Part shown: piece by piece, positions 46,947 through 56,483 of the stretch | Position numbering within the stretch: the stretch's first letter is position 1 | How the letters are laid out: each line of letters opens with the position of its first letter | Assembly: GCF_900167145.1 (NCBI RefSeq) | Contig: NZ_FUWG01000011.1 | Coordinates: 48,869-112,868, forward strand | Origin: Treponema porcinum | Lineage (GTDB): Bacteria > Spirochaetota > Spirochaetia > Treponematales > Treponemataceae | Length of the DNA stretch: 64,000 nt | Direction of reading: 5' to 3' | Notes under the pieces: generated by a model | What the model saw: the letters and a program-made list of their open reading frames with translations, nothing else | Told to the model about the DNA's origin: nothing | Database searches by the model: none | Position numbers and translations under genes: made by a program

Positions 46947-47052
46947 AGAAGGTGTCTTTAAAAAGATATATACAGACCATGTTTTATTAAATTGTAAAAA
47001 AAAGATAATAGAAAAACTTAGTAATTTTTTATTTATTTAAGGACAAAAATAT

Positions 47053-48246
47053 TTGACAGTAAATAAAATCGCCGTAGCTGGTACAGGGTATGTTGGTTTG
47101 TCATTAGCGACATTGTTGGCTCAACATAACAAAGTTGTTGCCGTTGATGTTGTGCAGGAAAAGGTGGATTTAATCAATAATCATAAATCACCAATTCAAG
47201 ATAACGAAATAGAAGATTTTCTTGCAAACAAAAAACTGGATTTGGTGGCTACCACTGACGGAAAATCAGCATACAAAGATGCTGACCTTATAATCATTGC
47301 AACACCAACCAATTACGATCCGAAACTCAACTTTTTTGATACAAAATTTGTTGAACAGGTAGTTGAATTAGTTCTAGAAGTGAATCCAAATGCAATAATG
47401 ATTATAAAATCGACAATTCCTGTTGGATACACAAAATCTGTTCGAGAAAAATACAATACAAAAAATATAATTTTTGCACCGGAATTCTTGCGAGAATCAA
47501 AAGCTCTTTATGACAATCTTTATCCAAGTCGCATTGTAGTTGGAACAGATTTGGAAGATGATCGACTTGTAGATGCTGCAAAAACTTTTGCAAAACTTCT
47601 GCAGGAAGGAGCAATTAAACAGAATGTGCCAACTCTTTTTATGGGTTTCACTGAGGCTGAAGCAGTAAAACTTTTTGCAAACACATACCTTGCTCTTCGT
47701 GTTAGTTACTTCAATGAACTTGATACTTATGCCGAAGTAAAGGGGCTTGATACAAAGTCAATTATTCAGGGAGTTTCTTTAGATCCTCGAATTGGTGATT
47801 TTTATAACAATCCTAGTTTCGGTTATGGTGGTTATTGTCTTCCAAAAGATACAAAACAGCTTTTGGCAAACTATAATGATGTGCCGCAGAACCTTATCAG
47901 TGCGATTGTTCAGTCAAATACAACAAGAAAAGACCACATTGCACAGATGATTATTGATAGAAATCCAAAGAAAGTTGGAATCTACCGTCTTACCATGAAG
48001 TCAAACAGTGATAACTTCCGTGCCAGTGCTATTCAAGGTGTTATGAAGCGAATTAAGGCGAAAGGAATTGAGGTTGTGGTTTACGAGCCTACTTTGCATG
48101 AAGAATCTTTTTTTAATTCAAAGGTTGAAACTGATTTTCAGAAGTTCAAAACTGAATGTGATGTGATTATAGCAAACCGCAATGCAGAAGAGCTTGCTGA
48201 TGTTTCAGATAAGATTTATACACGAGATTTAATGGGTAGAGATTAA
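47053..48246 (+). CDS. UDP-glucose 6-dehydrogenase
   Basis: 397 residues; makes UDP-glucuronate from UDP-glucose with two NAD. Rossmann motif [50 protein letters not shown] and the catalytic Cys in [14 protein letters not shown]. The length matches the short Ugd type. The start is TTG with AAGGA ten bases upstream. First gene of the operon; its product feeds the epimerase encoded next. Confidence 0.9.
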   Translation: MTVNKIAVAGTGYVGLSLATLLAQHNKVVAVDVVQEKVDLINNHKSPIQDNEIEDFLANKKLDLVATTDGKSAYKDADLIIIATPTNYDPKLNFFDTKFVEQVVELVLEVNPNAIMIIKSTIPVGYTKSVREKYNTKNIIFAPEFLRESKALYDNLYPSRIVVGTDLEDDRLVDAAKTFAKLLQEGAIKQNVPTLFMGFTEAEAVKLFANTYLALRVSYFNELDTYAEVKGLDTKSIIQGVSLDPRIGDFYNNPSFGYGGYCLPKDTKQLLANYNDVPQNLISAIVQSNTTRKDHIAQMIIDRNPKKVGIYRLTMKSNSDNFRASAIQGVMKRIKAKGIEVVVYEPTLHEESFFNSKVETDFQKFKTECDVIIANRNAEELADVSDKIYTRDLMGRD

Positions 48247-48253
48247 GGAAAAA

Positions 48254-49288
48254 ATGAGTAAGATAGAATTGAATGGGAAAACAATCCTTATAACTGGAGC
48301 AAGTGGATTTATAGGTTCAAATCTTTGTCGTGTTCTACTGGAGCAATATAATGACATTAAAATAATCGGCATAGACAATATGAACGATTATTACGATGTT
48401 GCTCTAAAAGAATATCGCTTAAATCAGTTAAAGAATTATTCAAATTATACCTTTATAAAAGGTGATATTTCAGATAAAAAACTTGTTGATGATGTTTTTG
48501 AAAAATATTCACCAGCTCTTGTTGTAAACCTTGCAGCACAGGCTGGAGTCCGATATTCAATTACTAATCCAGATGCCTACATTCAGAGCAATGTAATCGG
48601 TTTTTTCAATATCCTTGAAGCATGTCGTCATTCGTATGATGATGGAAAATCTGGTGTTAGGCATCTTGTTTATGCTTCAAGTTCTTCCGTTTATGGTTCA
48701 AATAAAAAAGTCCCATATTCAACAGACGATAAAGTTGACAATCCTGTTTCTTTATATGCAGCAACAAAAAAATCAAACGAGCTTTTTGCACATGCCTATT
48801 CAAAACTTTATGGTATTCCTTCTACTGGATTAAGATTCTTCACTGTTTACGGGCCTGCTGGTCGTCCTGATATGGCTTATTTCAAGTTTACAAACAAGAT
48901 TGTAAAAGGTGAACCAATTCAGATTTACAACAATGGAGATATGAAACGCGATTTCACTTATGTAGATGATATAGTTCGTGGTGTTACAGCTGTAATGCAG
49001 AAAATTCCAGAAAAAACAGAAGATGGTGTCCCTTATAAAGTCTACAACATTGGTAATAGTACCCCAGAGGATTTACTTAATTTTGTAAATACGCTTGAAG
49101 AATGTTTGAAAGAAGCAGGGGTAATAGATAAGCCTGTTGAAAAAGAGTTCTTACCAATGCAGCCTGGGGATGTATATCAGACTTTTGCTGATACGGTAGA
49201 TTTTGAAAAAGATTTTGGATTTAAGCCCACTACAACAATAAAAAGTGGGCTGTCAGAATTTGCTAAATGGTATAAAAATTATTATTGA
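48254..49288 (+). CDS. UDP-glucuronate 4-epimerase
   Basis: 344 residues, extended short-chain dehydrogenase fold. NAD-binding ITGASGFIGSNLCRVLL, the LAAQAGVRYS motif, the SSSSVYGSN strand with catalytic YAATKKSNE, and KRDFTYVDDIVRG place it with UDP-glucuronate 4-epimerases (CapI/WbnF type), giving UDP-galacturonate. This agrees with the UDP-glucose dehydrogenase upstream. A related 4-epimerase specificity cannot be excluded. Confidence 0.85.
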   Translation: MSKIELNGKTILITGASGFIGSNLCRVLLEQYNDIKIIGIDNMNDYYDVALKEYRLNQLKNYSNYTFIKGDISDKKLVDDVFEKYSPALVVNLAAQAGVRYSITNPDAYIQSNVIGFFNILEACRHSYDDGKSGVRHLVYASSSSVYGSNKKVPYSTDDKVDNPVSLYAATKKSNELFAHAYSKLYGIPSTGLRFFTVYGPAGRPDMAYFKFTNKIVKGEPIQIYNNGDMKRDFTYVDDIVRGVTAVMQKIPEKTEDGVPYKVYNIGNSTPEDLLNFVNTLEECLKEAGVIDKPVEKEFLPMQPGDVYQTFADTVDFEKDFGFKPTTTIKSGLSEFAKWYKNYY

Positions 49289-49299
49289 TAGTTTTTGGT

Positions 49300-50325
49300 A
49301 TGTATATGAAAAATAACTTTTTAATGATAAATCATAACAAAGTTGAAAATTATGTTCTCTATGGAGGGGTAGATAAGCTTTTCTTAATAGATTTTAAATT
49401 TTCATATAGAGATAATTTCTGTTATCGTCTTATTACGTCAAGAAAAACATCATTTTGGATTCCTAAAAAGTTAAAAAACGTAATTGTTCCAAAAGTAAAA
49501 AAATATGCAGATAGAAAATCAATAAAAGCTTTCGATAAGTTGTTCGAAAATTCGGAAGAATTAAACAATCTAAATTGTATTATAATTTGTGCTAGAGTTT
49601 TTGAATATTTTGGAATTAGTATAGTTGACTATGTTAGAGAAAAATATCCCGATTGTAAAATTGTAACTTATTTGGCGGATGTATTATCATCTTTCTTGGT
49701 GACAGAAGATGATTTTAACAGAGCTTTTGATAAAGTTTATTCTTTTGATAAATCGGAATGTAGAAAATATGGTTTCACTTATTGTTTGGAGCCATATTCA
49801 TATCAAATAACTGAAAAACTTTTTGGCTCTGATTTTGATGTTGTGCCACAGTATGATGTGACTTTTATTGGTGCTGCCAAAGATCGATTAGACGACATTC
49901 TGTCTGTTTATGAAAAACTAAAAGTTCATAATTTAAAACTTGATTTTTGGATTTTTGGTGTCAAAGAAGAAAATCAAAAATATAAGGATGAAATCCACTA
50001 TAATGAATATCTTTCTTTTGAAGATTTTATAAAACATACACTAAATGCAAGATGTACATTTGAAGCATTGCAAAAGAATGGTTCATCACCAACAACACGT
50101 TTTTCTATGTGTATGCTTTATAAAAGAAAGCTGCTAACAAATTGTACAGAACTGTTAGATTCGGAATGGTCAGATGCTATGGCAACGGGTAATATTCAAG
50201 TTTATAAGGATATGGAAACTATAGATTTTAAATGGATTAAGAAAGATTGTGAATATGACAATCAGAAATTTATAGAAAGATTTTCAACCGATAGAATGAT
50301 TGAAACAATCGATAGTACGCTTTAA
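49300..50325 (+). CDS. Probable glycosyltransferase
   Basis: About 341 residues. The order of a Rossmann-like first half, then a second half with DVTFIGAAKDRLDDIL, LKLDFWIFGVKEE and ARCTFEALQKNGSSPTTRF suggests a GT-B-type glycosyltransferase of the CgeB/LPS group. No named family is certain. The frame overlaps the previous stop at 49285; ATG 49300 or 49306 is the likelier start. Very A+T-rich. Confidence 0.6.
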   Translation: MYMKNNFLMINHNKVENYVLYGGVDKLFLIDFKFSYRDNFCYRLITSRKTSFWIPKKLKNVIVPKVKKYADRKSIKAFDKLFENSEELNNLNCIIICARVFEYFGISIVDYVREKYPDCKIVTYLADVLSSFLVTEDDFNRAFDKVYSFDKSECRKYGFTYCLEPYSYQITEKLFGSDFDVVPQYDVTFIGAAKDRLDDILSVYEKLKVHNLKLDFWIFGVKEENQKYKDEIHYNEYLSFEDFIKHTLNARCTFEALQKNGSSPTTRFSMCMLYKRKLLTNCTELLDSEWSDAMATGNIQVYKDMETIDFKWIKKDCEYDNQKFIERFSTDRMIETIDSTL

Positions 50326-50329
50326 GAAA

Positions 50330-51847
50330 ATGTCTGATTCACGCATAAAAAATACATTACTTAGTACAAGTTTGAATATTATTGAGCAAGTAATTGCTAT
50401 GATATTTGGTTTGATTGTTCCTCGACTTGTTATTAAAACTTTTGGTTCTGAGGTAAACGGTCTTACAGCTTTTATCACGCAAATTCTTAATGTTTTTGCA
50501 CTTTTACAGGCTGGAATGATAGGTGCATCAATTTTTGCACTGTATGAGCCGCTTGCAAAAAAAGACTATGACCAGATGAATATCATAGTTGATTCTTCTT
50601 CCAGATTTTTTAGAAAAATCGCTGGAATTTTCTTTTCATTAGTATTGTTGGCAATTCCATACATTGTTTACCAAGAATCTAGTACAAGTTTTGCTAGGTG
50701 GGAAATAATTGTTACTACAATAATAATGGGACTAAATGCAACACTAACATTTCTGTTTAGTTCTAGGTATGATATTATTATTTCTTCTTATCAAAAAAGA
50801 TTTTTGTTTTCGATTGCGGCAATTGTAAATAAATTCGTTTATTATGGATTGATTTTCTGTATTATCATTTTAAAAAAACATTTTGTTCTGATGTACGCTA
50901 GTTCTTTGGTTGCAAATGTCTGCACAATTCTGATTCTGAGGTATTATTACAAGCAGCTTACAAAGGAATGGTTGAAACCTATTAAAGGGAAAAACACATA
51001 TAAGATTCAAAATAGAAATTATTTGCTTTGTAATCAAGTTGTATACCAGATTATCAATTCTTTGCCATTACTTTTGATTGCAAACTTTTATGATCTGAAG
51101 GTTGCAAGTGTTTATTCTATTAATTTTACGCTTGTAAACATTTTGAAAATGGTAATTTCCTCTTTTATGCGTTCTGTAACAGAACCGTTTGGAAATTATC
51201 GTGTTACACATTCAAAAGAAGATGTTGTAAAGATGTATCGTGTAATTCAATCAGGAATCAGCTTTGTTGTAATTATCTTTTCATCTTGTTTTGTTTGTCT
51301 TAGTACGAGTTTTATTTCTATATATACAAATAATATTTCTGAAGTGAATTATGTCATTCCTATTATGGCGTTTACTTTGCTTACGGAGTTTTTCTTTTCT
51401 AGCCATAAGTTAATTGCGGATTTGTTGATTGATATTCATGGTTTGTATAAAAAGATTTATATCCCTATTTTTATTTCAGGAGCAATTTCTGCAATTGCGA
51501 TGGTTTTAACTGCGAAATTCGTTGATTACAAATATATTCCGCTTTGTTCCGCTTTGTTCTATTTGCTACTTTATGTTATTTTCTTGCTAATTGTTAAGAA
51601 AGAACTTGATATATCTTTGTTTTTTAGAAATTATCTGACAATTATTGTTTCTGTAATTGCGATTGGTTTTATTTATTTTACTTACACAAGAATTGCACCT
51701 GATATTTCGAATTTGTTGTTCTGGTTTATACATGCAATAGTTTTATTTATTTCTTCTGTATTGTTTGCTGGAATTGCTATAACAGTTGTTGATCGAAAAA
51801 GTGTTTGCATAGTATTACGCAAACTTAATTCATACATAAAAAAATAA
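50330..51847 (+). CDS. Polysaccharide flippase (Wzx-like)
   Basis: About 505 residues with 12-14 predicted transmembrane helices, in the MOP/polysaccharide-transporter superfamily (IEQVIAMIFGLIVPRLVIKTFG at the start is typical when read in two parts). It should move lipid-linked repeat units across the inner membrane. ATG 50330 follows the previous stop by 4 bp and is chosen over the overlapping TTG 50300. It goes with the EpsG-like polymerase downstream. Confidence 0.85.
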   Translation: MSDSRIKNTLLSTSLNIIEQVIAMIFGLIVPRLVIKTFGSEVNGLTAFITQILNVFALLQAGMIGASIFALYEPLAKKDYDQMNIIVDSSSRFFRKIAGIFFSLVLLAIPYIVYQESSTSFARWEIIVTTIIMGLNATLTFLFSSRYDIIISSYQKRFLFSIAAIVNKFVYYGLIFCIIILKKHFVLMYASSLVANVCTILILRYYYKQLTKEWLKPIKGKNTYKIQNRNYLLCNQVVYQIINSLPLLLIANFYDLKVASVYSINFTLVNILKMVISSFMRSVTEPFGNYRVTHSKEDVVKMYRVIQSGISFVVIIFSSCFVCLSTSFISIYTNNISEVNYVIPIMAFTLLTEFFFSSHKLIADLLIDIHGLYKKIYIPIFISGAISAIAMVLTAKFVDYKYIPLCSALFYLLLYVIFLLIVKKELDISLFFRNYLTIIVSVIAIGFIYFTYTRIAPDISNLLFWFIHAIVLFISSVLFAGIAITVVDRKSVCIVLRKLNSYIKK

Positions 51848-51873
51848 ATATGCATTATTAGGAGGAATCCACA

Positions 51874-53039
51874 ATGATAAATGTTTATCAGCCTTCTCTT
51901 GGCGAAAGAGAATTGGCAAAAATCAAAGAAGTATTTGACTCAAACTGGCTCGGTAAAGGTAAATTAACCGCAGAATTTGAGGAAAAATTTGCTTCTCACA
52001 TTAAATCTGATAAGACTCATGTTGTCTCAACAAACTGTTGCAGCGAAGGATTGTTTTCTTCAATGAGCTTATTTGGCATCGGTGACAAGTATAAAATGAT
52101 GTGTGGGGGGGGGGTACATCTGACGAGGTAATTGTACCAACCGTAAGTTTTGTTGGTGCCGGTAATGCAGTTTGTGATGCCGGAGCAAAACTTGTTCTGT
52201 GTGATGTTGATAAAAGAACATTAAATACTACAGCGGAGTTAATTGAGAAGAAGATAACAAAAAATACTAAGGCATTACTTCTGCTTCACTACGGCGGAAT
52301 TCCTTGCGAAATGGACGAAATCATGGCCTTGGCAAAAGCCTACAATCTTAAGGTAATTGAGGATTGTGCACCAGGTGTATGTTCAAGCTATAAAGGTCAG
52401 CACTTGGGAACAATCGGTGACATGGGAATGTGGTCATTTGATGCTATGAAGATTCTTGTTTGCGGTGATGGTTCCATTTTGCATTTTAAGGATCCGGAAA
52501 TCAAAAATAAGGCTGATAAACTCCTTTATTTTGGATTGGAAAGCAAGAGCGGTTATTCAAATACGGTAGATAAGAAATGGTGGAACTTTGATATTTCTTG
52601 TTTTGGACACCGTGCAATTATGAATGATATTACCGCTTCTATGGCTCTTGTTCAGTTAGACCGTTTACCGGAATTTATGGAGAAGCGAAAGGCTTGCAAT
52701 GACGCTTATACAGAGCAACTTTCTGAAGTTGAGTGGATTATGACTCCACCAGAACTGCCTTCTTATTGTACGACTTCTTATTATTTCTATCACATACAAC
52801 TTAATAATGAATTCCGTGATGATCTTGCAAAATATTTGCGTGACAACGATATTTATACAACTTACCGTTATTATCCACTTCACCATGTAAGTGGTTATGG
52901 AGTAACGGCTGATTGCCCGAATGCTGATTGGGCTGCAGAACATACATTGAATCTGCCGCTTCATCAGTCGCTGTCTTTAGATGAAGTATCTTTCATCTGT
53001 GACAAAATTAAAGAGTTCGGAAAAATTAAAAACTTATAA
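51874..53039 (+). pseudogene. DegT-family sugar aminotransferase, frameshifted at a poly-G tract (phase OFF)
   Basis: Two frames make one DegT/DnrJ/EryC1 protein: 51874-52131 holds the N-terminus (VYQPSLGERELAKIKEV, VVSTNCCSEG), and from about 52115 the other frame gives DEVIVPTVSFVGAGNAV, the PLP Lys in SFDAMKILVCGDG, and the C-terminal half to 53039. They part at ten G's (52105-52114). Eight or eleven G's would join them. An extra stretch around the tract (KYKMMCGGGTS) interrupts the usual GIGxGDEVI, so it looks like an added contingency switch. A clear AGGAGG ribosome binding site is kept. The enzyme would aminate a keto-sugar nucleotide. Confidence 0.85.
52105..52114 (+). repeat. Poly-G tract, 10 G
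   Basis: Ten consecutive G inside the first aminotransferase gene; the present length puts the gene out of frame. Confidence 0.95.
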
Positions 53040-53105
53040 AATCCAGTGATTCTTCAAAAGGTTTCACTGGTAAAAATACACAGTGAAATCTCTGGAGGAT
53101 TACAA

Positions 53106-54236
53106 ATGGCTATACAAGTTTTCAAGCCAGTTTTTGATGTCGAGGCATGTTTGAGCCAGATTCGTGAATGTTTGGAACGAGGCTGGACAGGCATGGGATT
53201 TAAGACAGTAGAATTTGAGGAGCTTTGGAAGAAATATACAGGGCTTCCAAATGCATATTATCTGAATAGTGCTACAGCGGCATTGAACCTCGCTTTCAAT
53301 ATCTTGAAATCAGAAAAAGGCTGGGCAGATGGAGATGAAGTTATTTCTACACCACTCACATTTGTTTCTACGAATCACGCAATATTGAAAGCAAATCTTC
53401 ATGCTGTTTTTGCAGATGTAGATGATACAATGTGTCTTGATCCTGATGATGTAGTAAAGAAGATTACACCGAAAACTCGCGCCGTTTGTTTTGTTGCTTT
53501 TGGTGGAAACACTGGACGCTATGAAGAAATCGTTAAGATTTGTAAAGAACATAATCTTGCACTTGTTCTTGATGCAGCCCATATGGCAGGAACCCGCTTA
53601 AATGGAGTGATTCCTGGCAAAGAAGCGGATTGTGTATGCTGGTCTTATCAGGCTGTAAAAAATCTTCCTACTGGTGATAGTGGAATGATTTGTTTCAAGG
53701 AAAAAGCTTATGATGAGATTGCAAGAAAACGTGCATGGCTTGGAATCAATAAAGATACTTATGCTCGTTTTGGGGCTGGTTCATATAAATGGAAGTATGA
53801 TGTTGAGTATGTAGGCAACAAGTATAACGGAAACGCTGTAATGGCTGCTATTGCAATTGCGCAGCTTCCACATCTTGATGAAAGCAATAAATATCGCAGA
53901 CAGGTTGCAGCCTGGTATATGGAAAAGCTTTCAGCTCATAAAGACAAGATTTCTTTTGTCCGTATTCCAGAAAATTGCGAAACTTCTCAGCATATATTCC
54001 AGATTATTGTTGAGAACCGCGATGAACTTTTGCAGTTCTTGAATGAGCATGAAATTTTCCCTGGTGTTCATTATATTACTAATACTGAATACTGCATGTA
54101 TTCTTACGGTAAGGGAACTTGTCCGAAAGCCGACTATGCAAGTGATCATGTAATTTCTTTGCCATGTCATTTGGGATTGACAAAGAAAGATGTATATCAC
54201 ATTGCGGATTTGGTTATTGAGTTTGTAAATAAATAA
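53106..54236 (+). CDS. DegT/DnrJ/EryC1 aminotransferase
   Basis: About 376 residues, PLP-dependent sugar aminotransferase fold: GWTGMGFKTVEFEELW, LNSATAALNLAF, DEVISTPLTFVSTNHAI, LDAAHMAGTR and the PLP Lys in SYQAVKNLPTGDSG. ATG 53106 has GGAGG seven bases upstream; the frame extension to 53046 is untranslated. It is intact, unlike its neighbour. The two are distant paralogues and may act on different keto-sugars of the repeat unit. Confidence 0.9.
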   Translation: MAIQVFKPVFDVEACLSQIRECLERGWTGMGFKTVEFEELWKKYTGLPNAYYLNSATAALNLAFNILKSEKGWADGDEVISTPLTFVSTNHAILKANLHAVFADVDDTMCLDPDDVVKKITPKTRAVCFVAFGGNTGRYEEIVKICKEHNLALVLDAAHMAGTRLNGVIPGKEADCVCWSYQAVKNLPTGDSGMICFKEKAYDEIARKRAWLGINKDTYARFGAGSYKWKYDVEYVGNKYNGNAVMAAIAIAQLPHLDESNKYRRQVAAWYMEKLSAHKDKISFVRIPENCETSQHIFQIIVENRDELLQFLNEHEIFPGVHYITNTEYCMYSYGKGTCPKADYASDHVISLPCHLGLTKKDVYHIADLVIEFVNK

Positions 54237-54251
54237 AATTTGAGGAACTTA

Positions 54252-54362
54252 TGGGAAAGACAGAAATTCAAGCTTTGAGATTTTAAGAATAGTTGCTATG
54301 TTAGGAATTGTCTTTGACCAATTATCAATGCATGGAGTTTCTGTCTTCTCTCACCTGCAGTA
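54252..54362 (+). pseudogene. Remnant of an acyltransferase-3 (OafA-like) gene
   Basis: One frame reads SSFEILRIVAMLGIVFDQLSM with HG just after (the first half is SSFEILRIVAML), the N-terminal pattern of membrane O-acyltransferases, then stops at 54362. The ATG at 54252 is in a different frame. Only about 30 codons remain of some 350, so the gene is dead. Confidence 0.55.
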
Positions 54363-54461
54363 GTGTAATATATATATATAAACAAATTGGAATTGGTTAA
54401 GAGGGTAATGGTTGAGAAATCTGTGTTTTGCCTGATAGAAAACATAAAGGAACAATAGAAG

Positions 54462-54956
54462 ATGAGATTTTTTTTAAGAGAAGTAAAACTAGAGGATGGA
54501 AAGAATATTGTTAACTGGCGAAACAATAGAAATGTTATTACACATTGTATTGATAAAACATTAATTACTGAAGAATCTAATGAGCGTTTCTATCATGAAT
54601 ATGTTGAAACTGGTAGAGTGAAACAATTTATTATAGAACGTTCGGATGAAGAGTTGGGGGGGGGGTATCCGATAGGAACAATATATCTTAAAGATATCGA
54701 TACTCAAAAACATATCTGTGAATTAGGAATGTATCCTAGTGAAGATACTGAGTGGAATAGTGAGAGCCAAAAATTTGCAGTTATATCAATGGTTAATAGA
54801 GCAATTGATGATTATGGAATGATGGAACTTTTTGCCTTTGTTATTAAAAATTGTGTAGAAGAAAAAGAAGTGCTACAAAAAGCAGGTTTTGTGTTAGATG
54901 ATTCTTTCAGAAGTCCTGATATTGAACGTTTTTTTTACAAAAGAAATTTTAGATAG
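54462..54956 (+). CDS. GNAT sugar N-acetyltransferase with poly-G tract (phase ON)
   Basis: 164 residues, Acetyltransf_3/RimJ-like: FLREVKLEDGKNIVNWRNN, IGTIYLKDID, ELGMYPSED and VLQKAGFVLD. In polysaccharide loci such enzymes acetylate an amino-sugar nucleotide, which suits the aminotransferases upstream. Ten G's at 54656-54665 encode three glycines in the middle (EELGGGYPIG); at this length the frame is open, and any change not in threes would truncate it. Confidence 0.8.
   Translation: MRFFLREVKLEDGKNIVNWRNNRNVITHCIDKTLITEESNERFYHEYVETGRVKQFIIERSDEELGGGYPIGTIYLKDIDTQKHICELGMYPSEDTEWNSESQKFAVISMVNRAIDDYGMMELFAFVIKNCVEEKEVLQKAGFVLDDSFRSPDIERFFYKRNFR
54656..54665 (+). repeat. Poly-G tract, 10 G
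   Basis: Ten consecutive G inside the GNAT gene, in frame. Confidence 0.95.
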
Positions 54957-54964
54957 GAATTAAT

Positions 54965-55864
54965 ATGGATAATATCCCCTTGGTTAGTGTAATAATTCCC
55001 TGTTACAATGCATCAAAATATCTAATAGAAGCTTTAGACTCTATTATACAACAATCATATAAAAATCTTGAAATAATAATAACCGATGATTGTTCTACTG
55101 ATAATACTTATGAAATGCTATGTAGTTTTAGGGAGAAAGATTCACGAATAAAATTATATAAAAATGATGTAAACTTAAAACTACCAACGACTCTAAATAA
55201 TATGATAGATTTATGCACTGGCAAATATATTGCTCGAATGGATGCGGATGATATTTCATTAAAAAATAGAATAAAAGAACAAGTTGAATATTTGGAAAAA
55301 CATCCTGAAATCGATATGTGTGGTACGAATGCATGGAATATGAAGGAAAATGGAAAAATCGTAGGATTTTATAAATTTCCCATAAATGATACCGCAATCA
55401 AATATTCTGCTTGTATTTTTAATCCTTTTTTTCATTCTTCGGTTATGTTAAAGGCTGAAGTATTAAAGTTAAATAAATACAATTCAAATTTTAGATATTC
55501 GCAAGATTATGAATTATGGATAAGAATAATGAAATCTTATAAAGTTCATAATCTTTCAAAGAAATTGATTATTTATAGGTTGCCAGAAATGGCAACACCA
55601 GAAAAAAAAGAAAAGCAAAAACAATTAGCAACAAATGTAATTCAAGAAGCAAGGCATGCCTTTTTTAAAGAACCATTTAACCTTAATGATTGTTCAATTT
55701 CAGATAGTTATATGTTTTATAGATTGGCAAAAAAAGAAGGATTTATGATAAATGCCAATATAGTGCATCTTGTTGGTTATCAAATTCTACGATGTATATT
55801 AAAACTTGAAAATATCATTGTTACTAACTTTATAATAATGCAAAAAACAATTAAAAGAAAATAA
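54965..55864 (+). CDS. Family 2 glycosyltransferase
   Basis: 299 residues. GT-A fold with VSVIIPCYNASKYL, IIITDDCSTDNT, the acidic motif RMDADDI and a C-terminal SQDYELWIRIM motif. It likely adds one sugar of the repeat unit on the cytoplasmic face. It starts 8 bp after the GNAT gene. Confidence 0.9.
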   Translation: MDNIPLVSVIIPCYNASKYLIEALDSIIQQSYKNLEIIITDDCSTDNTYEMLCSFREKDSRIKLYKNDVNLKLPTTLNNMIDLCTGKYIARMDADDISLKNRIKEQVEYLEKHPEIDMCGTNAWNMKENGKIVGFYKFPINDTAIKYSACIFNPFFHSSVMLKAEVLKLNKYNSNFRYSQDYELWIRIMKSYKVHNLSKKLIIYRLPEMATPEKKEKQKQLATNVIQEARHAFFKEPFNLNDCSISDSYMFYRLAKKEGFMINANIVHLVGYQILRCILKLENIIVTNFIIMQKTIKRK

Positions 55865-55894
55865 ATCTGTAATAAACTATAAGTATTTAAATAT

Positions 55895-56451
55895 TTGTTG
55901 ACCCAGTCTTTTATGCAGGAAAAGACAATTTGATTTATAACTTGAAAGTGCTTTTCTTTTGATTGAAGAATTTCAGAAAAATAAACATCATATTAAAAAA
56001 GAAGTATAGCAATATCTCTCTCAAAAATTTCTATCTTTTATCTGCTTTTTTCATGCAATATAAAAAATTGTTCCTTGAAGAAATTTTGCTTAACTCAGGA
56101 TATGTGTCTCATCTGTATGAGGCAGGAAAAATGATGACTATTATTTTTCAGAGGCAGACAGGCTGCTTAAAAAATATGCGGATGCAAAACTCGTGGTTAC
56201 TTCAAGAATTCATCGTGTGCTTCCGTGTACAGGAATGGAAACTCCGGTTATCTATGTGCAGAACAAAAATGAAGATGAAATTTCAAAGTATCGGATGGGA
56301 AAAACTGATTGATTTGTTAAATGTTATAAATCTGAACAAAGACAAACTAGAAAATAAAAATGGAATTGATTGTTTGAATCCTCCAGTAAAGAAAGACTAT
56401 CTTCCATATAAAGAAGCATTGGTAAAGCGTTGTTCAGAATTTGCTGGATAA
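55895..56451 (+). pseudogene. Decayed polysaccharide pyruvyl transferase-like gene
   Basis: Protein pieces are spread over frames: DPVFYAGKDNLIYNL near 55900, then from about 56136 DYYFSEADRLLKKYADAKL, VVTSRIHRVLPC and TPVIYV in one frame, and WEKLIDLLNVINLNKDKL to the stop at 56451 in another. These resemble the C-terminal half of polysaccharide pyruvyl transferase-like proteins. A 162-codon open frame (55963-56451) crosses the region but mixes frames, so it is not a real gene as it stands. Confidence 0.6.
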
Positions 56452-56483
56452 ATTTTCTCAAGGTGATTTTTAGGTCATTCAAA

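Noticed and set aside
46840..47050. ops/RfaH-type recruitment site
   Set aside because: No GGCGGTAGCGT-like element was seen in the leader; a LoaP-type hairpin fits better.
55963..56451. 162-codon open frame as an intact gene
   Set aside because: Recognisable family sequence lies in a second frame for half its length, so it is a decayed gene.
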